14,623 bases of DNA from Pseudomonadota bacterium (GCA_021780395.1 JAJXYU010000178.1:1-14623), one strand, 5' to 3'. Shown: positions 1 to 7,038, counted from the first letter of the stretch. Notes: generated from the letters alone by a model not told the origin. Translations and numbers: made by a program.

Positions 1-1
1 C

Positions 2-370
2 GATCTGTGGCGCGAGCTGCGCCTGTGCGCGCTCGTGGCGAGCGGCGCCGCGCCACCGCTCGGGGCGTGGGAGGTGCTCGCGATGGCGACGCGGGACGCC
101 GCCGAGGCGCTCGGGATCGACGCGCACGTCGGGACGCTCGAGACCGGCAAGTGGGCGGATCTGTGCTGCGTCGAAGCGCTCGGCCCGGCGGTTCCGAGCG
201 CGGTCGGCCTCGTGGAACAGTTGGTTTTCTGCGGCGGACGTGACATCGTCCGCGACGTCTGGATCGCAGGTCGCCCCGCGATCTTCCGATCGCAACCGAC
301 CCGGTTCGACTGGACGCAGATACGCGAGCGCGCGTCGCAGGCCGCGCAGCGGCTGAAGGCAGGAGGATGA
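2..370 (+). CDS. mtaD: Amidohydrolase, C-terminal fragment (MtaD/TRZ-ATZ family adenosine-type deaminase)
   Basis: Only the last 122 residues are present, because the gene begins left of the window. The reading frame is open from base 2 (DLWRELRLCALVA) to a TGA at 368-370. The WRELR helix, the 'AWEVLAMATRDAAEALG' stretch and the 'GTLETGKWADLCCVE' strand near residues 41-55 are the conserved C-terminal part of metal-dependent amidohydrolases that deaminate 5'-methylthioadenosine or S-adenosylhomocysteine (known family pattern). The metal-binding His and Asp residues lie upstream and cannot be checked, so the exact substrate is inferred. The stop lies 5 bases before the ubiG start, so the two are probably co-transcribed. 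A related chlorohydrolase or guanine-deaminase-type member of the superfamily remains possible. Confidence 0.8.
   Translation, partial: DLWRELRLCALVASGAAPPLGAWEVLAMATRDAAEALGIDAHVGTLETGKWADLCCVEALGPAVPSAVGLVEQLVFCGGRDIVRDVWIAGRPAIFRSQPTRFDWTQIRERASQAAQRLKAGG
361..366 (+). promoter_or_regulatory. Ribosome binding site that decides the ubiG start
   Basis: A perfect AGGAGG lies inside the last codons of the upstream amidohydrolase. Three in-frame ATGs follow, at 367, 370 and 376. Only the one at 376 has normal spacing (9 bases). The first two would be 0 and 3 bases away, so 376 is the preferred start. Confidence 0.75.
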
Positions 371-375
371 TGGCG

Positions 376-1092
376 ATGTCTGGAGCGACAACCGAAAACG
401 CGGATCCCGCCGAATTGCGGAAGTTCGACGCGATCGCGCACGAGTGGTGGGACCCGGCCGGGTCCTCCCGACCGTTGCACGAGCTGAACCCCGCGCGCGT
501 CGAGTATCTCGAGCGCACGGTCGGCCTCGCCGGCAAGACCATCGTGGACGTCGGCTGCGGCGGAGGGATCCTCTGCGAGGCGATGGTGCGCGCCGGCGGG
601 CACGCCCTCGGGATCGACCTCGCCCCATCGGTCATCGAGGTCGCAAGGGCCCACGCGGCCGGGAGCGGGCTCGAGATCGACTATCGATCGATCACAGCCG
701 AAGCGCTGTCCGCCGAACGGCCGGGCGGATTCGACCTCGTGACCTGCATGGAGATGCTCGAACACGTCCCCGACCCGGCATCGACTCTCGCCGCGCTCGC
801 CGCGCTCGTGCGACCCGGCGGCGACGTGGTCGTCTCGACGCTGAACCGAACGTGGGTGTCGTTCCTGGTTGCGATCATCGGTGCCGAATACCTCGCGCGT
901 GCACTGCCGCGCGGTACCCACGATTATCTGAAATTCATCCGTCCCTCCGAGCTCGCTCGCTGGGGGCGGACGGCCGGGCTCGTGCTGCGCGATCTGACCG
1001 GGGTCGGTTACGATCCGATCACGCGCTCGTTCGGCCTGTCGCGCCACGCGGCCGTGAACTATCTCGCCCACTTCCGCCGTGCCGATTCCTGA
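376..1092 (+). CDS. ubiG: Ubiquinone biosynthesis O-methyltransferase UbiG
   Basis: The 238-residue protein matches the length of the family (about 240). UbiG transfers methyl groups from S-adenosylmethionine to the ring hydroxyls in two steps of ubiquinone synthesis, at the inner membrane face. Visible motifs are the N-terminal 'KFDAIAHEWWDP' (residues 16-27), which is characteristic of UbiG, and the SAM-binding loop 'IVDVGCGGGILCE' (56-68). An acidic strand-2 end follows (GIDLAP), then 'MEMLEHVPDP' after motif II and 'THDYLKFIRPSEL' in the C-terminal half. The start at 376 is set by the AGGAGG at 361-366. The last 14 bases overlap the start of the next gene, so translation of the two is probably coupled. 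Confidence 0.95.
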   Translation: MSGATTENADPAELRKFDAIAHEWWDPAGSSRPLHELNPARVEYLERTVGLAGKTIVDVGCGGGILCEAMVRAGGHALGIDLAPSVIEVARAHAAGSGLEIDYRSITAEALSAERPGGFDLVTCMEMLEHVPDPASTLAALAALVRPGGDVVVSTLNRTWVSFLVAIIGAEYLARALPRGTHDYLKFIRPSELARWGRTAGLVLRDLTGVGYDPITRSFGLSRHAAVNYLAHFRRADS

Positions 1093-1771
1093 GCGCCTTC
1101 GCGATCGTCCGCCGCGGGCGGTGCTGTTCGACCTCGACGGAACGCTGCTCGACACCGCACCCGACATGTACCGCGCGTTCAGCGCGCTGCTGAGCGAGCG
1201 CCACCGTGCCCCCGTCGCCTACGAACGGGTCCGGCCGCGCGTGAGCCACGGCGCGGGCGGCGTGCTGCGCGCGGGCTTCGACGACGTCGGCGAGACCGAG
1301 TTCGACGCGCTCCGGCAGCGCTTTCTCGAACTGTATCGCGACGCGCTCTGCGTCGACACGCGGCTGTTTCCCGGGATGGAACGCGCGCTCGACGCGATCG
1401 CGGCGCACGGCCTCGCGGCGGGTATCGTGACGAACAAGGCCGCCTGGCTCACCGAGCCCCTGATCGACTCGCTCGGCCTGCGAACGCGGTTCGCGTGCGT
1501 GGTCAGCGGCGACACGGTCGCCGAGCGCAAGCCGCATCCGCTGCCGCTGCTGCACGCGGCGAGGCTCGCGGGCGCCGCGCCCGCGGAGTGCGTCTACGTC
1601 GGCGACGCGGCACGCGACATCGAGGCGGCCCGCGCCGCCGGGATGCCCTCGCTGGTCGCGCGCTACGGATACCATGGGCCCGACGACGACCTCGACGCCT
1701 GGGGTGCGGATGGTGCGATCGACTCGCCCGTCGAGATCGCCGACTGGCTCGCCGTGGCCTGCGCACGATGA
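1079..1771 (+). CDS. mupP: HAD-family phosphatase, probable MupP (N-acetylmuramic acid 6-phosphate phosphatase); annotated Gph in many genomes
   Basis: This is a 230-residue HAD phosphatase with every catalytic motif. Motif I is FDLDGT (nucleophile D18, acid/base D20), motif II has T118 in 'GIVTNK', motif III has K151 in 'ERKPHP', and motif IV is 'VGDAARD' (D176, D180). Residues 23-90 form the small helical cap seen in Gph-type enzymes. By sequence alone it could be phosphoglycolate phosphatase. The order ubiG-phosphatase-yciK is that of Pseudomonas mupP, which dephosphorylates MurNAc-6-phosphate in the AmgK/MurU peptidoglycan recycling route, so I prefer that name by context. The GTG start at 1079 overlaps ubiG by 14 bases and has no clear ribosome binding site, which fits translational coupling. 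The stop TGA overlaps an ATG (ATGA) that opens a 16-codon frame. Confidence 0.85.
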   Translation: MPIPERLRDRPPRAVLFDLDGTLLDTAPDMYRAFSALLSERHRAPVAYERVRPRVSHGAGGVLRAGFDDVGETEFDALRQRFLELYRDALCVDTRLFPGMERALDAIAAHGLAAGIVTNKAAWLTEPLIDSLGLRTRFACVVSGDTVAERKPHPLPLLHAARLAGAAPAECVYVGDAARDIEAARAAGMPSLVARYGYHGPDDDLDAWGADGAIDSPVEIADWLAVACAR

Positions 1772-1818
1772 CGATCGCCGCGCGCACCGCGCATCGGAAC
1801 CGGGGCGCGCAGGGTTGA
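1768..1818 (+). other. 16-codon open frame bridging mupP and the next gene
   Basis: An ATG at 1768 overlaps the mupP stop as ATGA. It reads 16 codons (MTIAARTAHRNRGAQG) to a TGA at 1816-1818. That stop overlaps the probable TTG start of the next gene at 1815 as TTGA. The peptide is basic and unlike any family I recognise. It may only pass ribosomes across the 43-base gap, or it may be chance. No ribosome binding site of its own is visible. Confidence 0.25.
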
Positions 1819-2582
1819 CGATCCTCGACGAACCGTATCGCGGGCGCGCGGTGCCGCCCGGCAGCGCACGTCACCTCGCGTGGCTGTTCGCAGCACCCGC
1901 CGCACGTGCGCCGCTCCTCGGGGTGTTCGCGCTGCTCGCGGAATGGCGTGCGGCGCAGCGCACCGATCTCGCGCCGGAAGTTGCCGCGACCAAGCTCGCG
2001 TGGTGGCGAGACGAGATCCTGCGACTCCGGCAGGGGCGCCCCGCGCACCCGATCGGTCGATATCTCCTCGCATCGGTCGACGCGGCGCCGAGCGACTGGG
2101 ATCCGCTCGAGCGAGCGGTCGAGGCGGCGGCGCACCCGGTCGGCGGCGCGACGGTCGATGCCGCCCCCGATCTCGAGGCGCATGCCGACGCACTGATCGG
2201 CGGCCCGCTGCGAGTCGCAGCGATGCTCGCCACGCCGTCGCCCGAACGCCGCGCCGCGAATCCGCTCGCCGCATGCACGCGCGCGATCGCGGTGGGACGG
2301 TTCCTCGCGGACTCGGCCGAGGATGCCGCCGCCGACCCGAGCCGAGCCGGCGCGCTGCGCGCCGAGGCGCGTCGGCGGTTCAACGCCGCCGTGGACGCGC
2401 TCCCGGCGGACGCGCGGTCGAGGCACCGTGGACTCCTGGTGCTCGCTGTTCTCGAGGCGCATCATTCGAGCGCCCCTCGACCCACCGCCGTGGCGCCGGC
2501 GCGGCTGTCCGACGTGTTCCTCGCGTGGCGCACCGCCCGGCGCGCCGCACGGGCGCCTTCCCGATCTCCGGAGATCCCATGA
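1815..2582 (+). CDS. Squalene/phytoene-synthase-fold protein, probably not a classical prenyl synthase
   Basis: The 255-residue all-helical protein has the opening of the squalene/phytoene synthase family: 'YRGRAVPPGSARHLAWLF' (residues 8-25), a helix where the first Asp-rich motif should be, then 'KLAWWRDEI' (60-68). The second Asp-rich motif is retained as D166-SAE-D170 in 'FLADSAED'. The first is lost: the segment reads 'FALLAEWRAA' where catalytic members have two or more aspartates. Relatives of this shape include NDUFAF6, a complex I assembly factor without known synthase activity, so a non-catalytic or altered role is inferred. Start choice: TTG at 1815 keeps the conserved Tyr and PPGS motif. 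GTG at 1851 would begin right at PPGS. The stop overlaps the yciK start as ATGA, which ties its expression to the operon. Confidence 0.7.
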   Translation: MTILDEPYRGRAVPPGSARHLAWLFAAPAARAPLLGVFALLAEWRAAQRTDLAPEVAATKLAWWRDEILRLRQGRPAHPIGRYLLASVDAAPSDWDPLERAVEAAAHPVGGATVDAAPDLEAHADALIGGPLRVAAMLATPSPERRAANPLAACTRAIAVGRFLADSAEDAAADPSRAGALRAEARRRFNAAVDALPADARSRHRGLLVLAVLEAHHSSAPRPTAVAPARLSDVFLAWRTARRAARAPSRSPEIP

Positions 2583-3337
2583 CGACGACCCTCGATCCGA
2601 AAACGTACGTCGCGCCGACCGACCTGCTCGCCGGCCGCGTGATCCTGATCACCGGCGCGAGCGGCGGGCTCGGCGGTGCGATCGCGGTCGCGTGTGCGCG
2701 CGTCGGCGCGAGCGTGATCCTGTGCGGCCGCAACGAACGCAAACTCGATGCGTTGTACGATCGGATCGAGGCCGAGGGCGGACCGAAGCCGGCGCTGGCG
2801 CCGCTCGACCTGGCCAGCGCGACCGCGTCCGACTACGACGCGCTCGCGGCGACGATCGAGCGCGAGTACGGTCGGCTCGACGGCCTGGTGCACGCGGCCG
2901 CGATCCTCGGCGATCGCACCCCGCTCGAGATGTACGACGTGCCGACCTGGTGCCGGGTGCTGCACGTGAACCTGACCGCGCCGTTCATCCTGACCCAGGT
3001 ACTGCTGCCGTCGCTGCGCCGCGCCGAGGACGCGTCCGTGGTGTTCGCGAGCAGCGGCGTGGTGAATCGGCCGCGTCCCTTCTGGGGCGCGTACGCGGTC
3101 GCGAAAAGCGGCCTGGAGACGGTCCGCGCGATGCTCGCGGAGGAACTCGCGGGGGTCACGAGCATCCGCGCGAACAGCGTGAATCCCGGGCCGATGCGCA
3201 CGCCGATGCGCTTTGCCGCCTATCCGGGCGAGGACCCGAATACGCTCCCGGCGCCCGATCGCGTGACCGGCACGTTCCTGTACCTGCTCGGACGCGACAG
3301 CCGCGAGATCAGCGGGCGTTATTTCGACGCACAGTAG
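2579..3337 (+). CDS. yciK: Short-chain dehydrogenase/reductase YciK
   Basis: The 252-residue classical SDR has a Rossmann nucleotide-binding loop 'TGASGGLG' (25-32). 'GRNERKL' after strand 2 has basic residues that suggest NADP(H). Other family elements are 'LDGLVHAAAILG' in place of the NNAG element, N131, catalytic Ser in 'FASSGV' (about 158-159), and Y172/K176 in 'YAVAK'. The 'SIRANSVNPGPMRTPMR' stretch is the usual SDR segment after the active site. Length and internal signatures match YciK, an oxidoreductase of unknown physiological substrate usually found beside mupP and ubiG. Its ATG overlaps the stop of the preceding gene. It ends in convergent overlap with the rluB-like gene, sharing 29 bases on opposite strands. 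Confidence 0.88.
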   Translation: MTTTLDPKTYVAPTDLLAGRVILITGASGGLGGAIAVACARVGASVILCGRNERKLDALYDRIEAEGGPKPALAPLDLASATASDYDALAATIEREYGRLDGLVHAAAILGDRTPLEMYDVPTWCRVLHVNLTAPFILTQVLLPSLRRAEDASVVFASSGVVNRPRPFWGAYAVAKSGLETVRAMLAEELAGVTSIRANSVNPGPMRTPMRFAAYPGEDPNTLPAPDRVTGTFLYLLGRDSREISGRYFDAQ

Positions 3338-4181
3338 GCGCTGCCGGCGGAGTCGGGCTTGCGCGGTCGGAGAGTCCTTCGGCGACCTGCGCGGTCGCGA
3401 GGTCCGCGCGTGGCTCATCCGTGATCGCGGCGAGCAGCGCGTCGCGCTCGCCCGCCGTCATCGGCCGGGAATGGCCGCGGGGCAACTCGCGCCCGAGCCG
3501 CACCGGCCCGACGCGCACCCGCATCAGTCGACTGACCACGAAGCCGCGCGCGCCCCACCAGTGCCGCACCGACGCAGGCCGGGTCGCTCGCACGGTCACC
3601 GTGAGCCAGTGGTTCACGCCTTCGCCGTACTGCGGCGTCGCCGCGAGGATCTCCATGCGCTCGCCCTCGCAGTCGGTCGCCACGAGGAACTCGGCGACGC
3701 GAGCCTCGTCGAGTGGTCCGCGCAAGCGCAGGAGGTAGTCCTGCTCCAGCCGGTGGGCACCCCGGGACACCCGATGCGCCCAGGCGCCGTCGTCGGTCAG
3801 GATCTCGAGTCCCCCATCGACCGGCGGCAACGGCTGGATTGCGAGCCAGCGCCCGCCGGCGCGCGACAGACGCAGGCGGTCGGGCGAACGCGACGCTGCC
3901 TCCTTCAGATCGAGCGGGTCGCCGGGCGAGCGGTGGTAGAGCAGCACGCGAGCCGCTCGCGGCGACTCGGTCCGAAAGCGCATCGGGCGACCGTCGAGCG
4001 TGACCCGATCCCCGGGCACGAGGCTCGCGCCGAGCGCCGGCACCGCGCCGTTGATCTTGAGACGTCCGTCGCGGATCCAACGCTCGATCTCGCGGCGCGA
4101 ACCCGCACCCGCGGCGGCGAGCACCTTCTGCACCCGCCCGACCGGCGCCGCTGCCTTGCGCCGAGGCGCGCGGGATCGCAT
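3309..4181 (-). CDS. rluB: RluB/RsuA-family pseudouridine synthase homologue, catalytic Asp missing
   Basis: The 290-residue protein has a normal N-terminal S4 RNA-binding domain ('RVQKVLAAAGAGSRREIE', residues 16-33, to about 67) and a C-terminal region that aligns with the RluB/RsuA catalytic domain. RluB converts U2605 of 23S rRNA to pseudouridine. The active site normally reads G-R-L-D-x-N-T-x-G-L-L. Here the ungapped alignment anchored on 'WLAI' (112-115) and 'LTDDG' (128-132) reads QPLPPVDGGLE, so the invariant nucleophilic Asp is Pro119 (codon CCG at 3827-3825) and the preceding Arg is Pro117. The conserved KPxG segment (now 'HRSPGD') and the RNREVRR element (now 'RPASVRH', 201-207) are also eroded. 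The fold anchors 'EGVNHWLTV' and 'VSRLMRVRVG' remain. It follows scpB by 4 bases, the usual position of rluB. It is probably an RNA-binding protein without synthase activity. The ATG at 4181 is the only well-placed start. Confidence 0.8.
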   Translation of the reverse strand: MRSRAPRRKAAAPVGRVQKVLAAAGAGSRREIERWIRDGRLKINGAVPALGASLVPGDRVTLDGRPMRFRTESPRAARVLLYHRSPGDPLDLKEAASRSPDRLRLSRAGGRWLAIQPLPPVDGGLEILTDDGAWAHRVSRGAHRLEQDYLLRLRGPLDEARVAEFLVATDCEGERMEILAATPQYGEGVNHWLTVTVRATRPASVRHWWGARGFVVSRLMRVRVGPVRLGRELPRGHSRPMTAGERDALLAAITDEPRADLATAQVAEGLSDRASPTPPAAPTVRRNNAR

Positions 4182-4185
4182 GGGC

Positions 4186-4917
4186 TCAGCCCACGTCCGA
4201 CGCGCCGGCGGGCGCCGGCGGCGATGGTTCGTCCGACTCCGCAGCGGGCGACGCATTCTCCGGGGGCGGCGCATCCACCGGGGGCGGCCCCTGCACGTCG
4301 GGCGCCTCCCCGCTCGCGGCGGGCTCGACCGCCTCGGCCGCGACCTCGGCCGCCTCCGCGCCCGGGAGGCTGAGCTGCACCCGCATGTCCTCGAGTTCCT
4401 TCAACTGGGCGAGCGTCGGCAGGTCGTCGAGCTTCTTCAAGCCGAAGTAATCCAGGAATTCCCGGGTGGTGCCGAGCAGTTCGGGCTTTCCCGGCACGTC
4501 GCGATGCCCGACGACGCGGATCCAGTTGCGCTCGAGCAAGGTCTTCACGATGTTCGGATTGACCGCGACGCCGCGGATCTGCTCGATCTCGCCCCGGGTG
4601 ATCGGCTGCCGGTACGCGACCAGCGCGAGCGTCTCGAGCAGCGCACGCGAATATTTCGCCGGCCGCTCGACCCAGAGCTTCGAGACGGGCTCGGCGAGCG
4701 CCGGTCGGATCTGCACCCGAAAGCCGCTCGCGACCTCGGTGAGGTCGATTCCACGATTCGCATAGTCGGCGCGCAGTGCCTCGATCGCCACGCGCAGCGC
4801 GGCCGCGTCGATGCCATCCCGCTCGTCGAACACCGACGCCAGGTCGTCGAGGCCGAGCGGTCGCCCGGCCGCGAGCAGCGCCGCCTCGACGACGTTCTTC
4901 ACGTAGTCTTCACTCAT
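4186..4917 (-). CDS. scpB: Segregation and condensation protein ScpB
   Basis: ScpB is the winged-helix kleisin partner that binds ScpA and bridges the SMC heads in the bacterial condensin. The 243-residue protein opens with a typical first winged helix ('VKNVVEAALLAAGRPLGLDDL'-like start). The family signature follows near residues 93-117 (ALLETLALVAYRQP, then ITRGEIEQIRGV), then 'LLERNWIRVVGHRDVPGKP', 'LLGTTREFLDYFGL' and 'LDDLP'. After about residue 185 comes an Ala/Pro/Glu-rich tail of nearly 60 residues that is probably disordered and lies outside the core fold. The start overlaps the scpA end by 8 bases, and the rluB-like gene follows after 4 bases. The SMC partner is encoded at the right end of this window. 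Confidence 0.95.
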   Translation of the reverse strand: MSEDYVKNVVEAALLAAGRPLGLDDLASVFDERDGIDAAALRVAIEALRADYANRGIDLTEVASGFRVQIRPALAEPVSKLWVERPAKYSRALLETLALVAYRQPITRGEIEQIRGVAVNPNIVKTLLERNWIRVVGHRDVPGKPELLGTTREFLDYFGLKKLDDLPTLAQLKELEDMRVQLSLPGAEAAEVAAEAVEPAASGEAPDVQGPPPVDAPPPENASPAAESDEPSPPAPAGASDVG

Positions 4918-5827
4918 TCTGCATTCTCAGGTTGTCCCCGTTCGCCGCCCCGTCCGCGCCGATCTCGCGGGCCGAGCGCCCCGCGCCGCGCCGTAGGTGC
5001 AGCGGGGCGTAGGGCTCGGGTTGCTGGATCTCGATCAGGCCCTCGCGAAGCAACTCGAGCACCGCGATGAACGTGACCGTGACGCCGAGACGCCCCTCCT
5101 CTGCGCGAAACAGGCGGACGAAATCCACGAAGTCCCCGGTCTCGAGCGCCGCGAGGACGTCGGTCATTCGCTGCCGTACCGACAAGGCTTCGCGCTGCAC
5201 GTGGTGATGCGCGAACATGTCGCTGCGCGCGAGCACCTCCTGGAAGGCGACCAGCATCTCCTGCAGCGTGACCTGCGGCGGCAGGCGCACCACCTTGCGC
5301 CCCGGCAGCTCGGCCGCAGCGATCCAGGTGTCCCGCTCCAGCCGGGGGATGCGATCGATGCCCTCGGCGGCGCGCTTGAATCGTTCGTACTCCTGCAGGC
5401 GCCGCACGAGTTCGGCGCGCGGATCGACCTCCTCGGCACCCTCGTCGCTGCGCACGCGCGGCAGCAGCATCCTCGACTTCACTTCCGCGAGCGTCGCCGC
5501 CATCAGCAGGTACTCGCCCGCGAGCTCGAGCTGCAGCACCTGCATCAGCTCGATGTAGCGCATGTACTGGCGCGTGATCTCCGCGATCGGGATATCGAGG
5601 ATGTCGAGGTTCTGCCGCCGGATCAGGTACAGCAGCATGTCGAGCGGCCCCTCGAACGCCTCGAGGAACACCTCGAGCGCCTGCGGGGGGATGTACAGGT
5701 CGCGCGGCAGCACCGTGATCGGCTGTCCATCCACGACCGCGAACGGCATTTCGGCCTGGGCCGGCAATGTGCCGAGCGGGTGCACCGAACCCTCGTCCGG
5801 CGGTGGCGCGTCGGTCGATCCGCTCAT
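4910..5827 (-). CDS. scpA: Segregation and condensation protein ScpA (kleisin)
   Basis: The 305-residue kleisin joins the two SMC heads. The N-terminal SMC-binding helix region is clear from 'FEGPLDMLLYLIRRQNLDI' onward (starting near residue 60), followed by 'IPIAEITRQYMRYIELM', 'AGEYLLMAATLAEVKSRMLLP' (split across the helix) and 'DPRAELVRRLQEYERFK'. The C-terminal winged helix includes 'VTVTFIAVLELLREGLIEI'. About 45 residues precede the core, a modest N-terminal extension. The ATG at 5827 overlaps the trpS stop as ATGA, and the end overlaps scpB by 8 bases. It is therefore co-translated within the trpS-scpA-scpB-rluB group. Confidence 0.95.
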   Translation of the reverse strand: MSGSTDAPPPDEGSVHPLGTLPAQAEMPFAVVDGQPITVLPRDLYIPPQALEVFLEAFEGPLDMLLYLIRRQNLDILDIPIAEITRQYMRYIELMQVLQLELAGEYLLMAATLAEVKSRMLLPRVRSDEGAEEVDPRAELVRRLQEYERFKRAAEGIDRIPRLERDTWIAAAELPGRKVVRLPPQVTLQEMLVAFQEVLARSDMFAHHHVQREALSVRQRMTDVLAALETGDFVDFVRLFRAEEGRLGVTVTFIAVLELLREGLIEIQQPEPYAPLHLRRGAGRSAREIGADGAANGDNLRMQNE

Positions 5828-7038
5828 CGATAATCCAGCGACATCGCGTGCCGCACGACTTCCATCGTATCGCGCGCGACGTCGCGCGCCCGGTCGCAGC
5901 CCTGCGCGATGATCCCGCGAACGACATCGGGGTTCTCCTCGAACTCCCGGGCCCGCTTCGCGATCGCCGAGGTCTCCTCCACGATCTTGTCGATCAACGG
6001 CTGCTTGCAATCGAGACAGCCGATCCCCGCCGAGCGGCATCCCGCCTGCACCCAGTCACGGGTCTCGGCACTCGAGTAGACCTGATGCAGGTCCCAGACC
6101 GGGCACTTCTGCGGATCGCCGGGATCGGTCCGCCGCACGCGCGCCGGATCGGTCTGCATCGTCCGGAGCTTGCGCACCACCGAATCGCTGTCTTCGCGCA
6201 GGCCGATCGTGTTGCCATAGGACTTCGACATCTTGCGCCCGTCGAGGCCCGGCACCTTCGGCGTCGCGGTCAACAGCACTTCCGGCTCGGGCAGCACCGC
6301 GATCCCGGCGCCCTCGAGGTAACCGAGCAGGCGGTCGCGGTCCGCGACCGTGAGCCGCGCGTTCGACTCGACCAGGGCGCGCGCCTTGCCGAGCGCCTCC
6401 GCGTCGCCTTTCTCCTGGAATTCCTTGCGCAGGGTCCGGTACAGCGTCGCGTTGCGCGAACCGAGGCTCTTGATCGCCTTGTCGACCTTGGCCTCGAACT
6501 CCGCTTCCCGGCCGTAGATGTGGTTGAACCGCCGCGCGATCTCGCGGGTGATCTCGACGTGCGCGACCTGGTCTTCGCCGACCGGGACGTACTGCGGCCG
6601 GTACAGCAGGATGTCGGCCGACTGCAGCAGCGGATAACCGAGGAACCCGTAGGTGTCGAGTTCACGGTCCTGGAGCTGCGCCTGCTGGTCCTTGTACGAT
6701 GGCACCCGCTCGAGCCAGCCGAGCGGCGTGATCATCGACAGCAACAGGTGAAGCTCCGCGTGCTCGGGCACTTTCGACTGGACGAACAACGTCGCGACCC
6801 CCGGGTTCAAGCCCGCGGCCAGCCAGTCGATCGCCATCGTCCACACGTGCTCCTCGAGGCGCGAGGTGTCCTCGTAGCCGGTGGTGAGCGCGTGCCAGTC
6901 GGCGATGAAGAAATAGCATTCGTACTGGTACTGCAGGTCGATCCAGTTCTTCAGGGCACCGTGATAGTTGCCGAGGTGCAGCTGCCCCGTCGGTCGCATC
7001 CCGGACAGCACCCGTCGGCTCGGCGGTGCGACGCTCAC
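5824..7038 (-). CDS. trpS: Tryptophanyl-tRNA synthetase with probable [4Fe-4S] motif
   Basis: This class I aminoacyl-tRNA synthetase charges tRNA-Trp in the cytoplasm. The 404-residue protein has the HIGH-type motif 'GQLHLGNYHGAL' (18-29), 'FLGYPLLQSADILLY' (132-146), 'GEDQVAHVEITREIARRFN' (154-172) and KMSKS (269-273). It is longer than the compact E. coli enzyme (about 334 residues) because of an insert of about 70 residues between 'FNHIYG' (171-176) and 'VLPEP' (248-252). Cysteines 312, 334, 341 and 344 give C-x21-C-x6-C-x2-C, very close to the cluster-binding motif reported for Thermotoga maritima TrpRS, so an iron-sulphur cluster near the anticodon-binding region is inferred. The GTG start at 7038 overlaps the preceding stop (GTGA). 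A GGGAG at 7049-7045 lies 6 bases upstream. Confidence 0.96.
   Translation of the reverse strand: MSVAPPSRRVLSGMRPTGQLHLGNYHGALKNWIDLQYQYECYFFIADWHALTTGYEDTSRLEEHVWTMAIDWLAAGLNPGVATLFVQSKVPEHAELHLLLSMITPLGWLERVPSYKDQQAQLQDRELDTYGFLGYPLLQSADILLYRPQYVPVGEDQVAHVEITREIARRFNHIYGREAEFEAKVDKAIKSLGSRNATLYRTLRKEFQEKGDAEALGKARALVESNARLTVADRDRLLGYLEGAGIAVLPEPEVLLTATPKVPGLDGRKMSKSYGNTIGLREDSDSVVRKLRTMQTDPARVRRTDPGDPQKCPVWDLHQVYSSAETRDWVQAGCRSAGIGCLDCKQPLIDKIVEETSAIAKRAREFEENPDVVRGIIAQGCDRARDVARDTMEVVRHAMSLDYR

Noticed and set aside
2462..3418. A long minus-strand frame opposite the yciK gene, about 318 codons.
   Set aside because: It has Arg/Ala/Val-rich composition, no motif, and lies antisense to a well-supported SDR. 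It is a GC-rich shadow frame.
4179..4189. Small inverted repeat GGGC-TGA-GCCC across the scpB stop and just before the rluB-like start.
   Set aside because: The arms are only 4 bases in a GC-rich region, and the repeat falls inside coding and start signals. It is too short to support a regulatory call.
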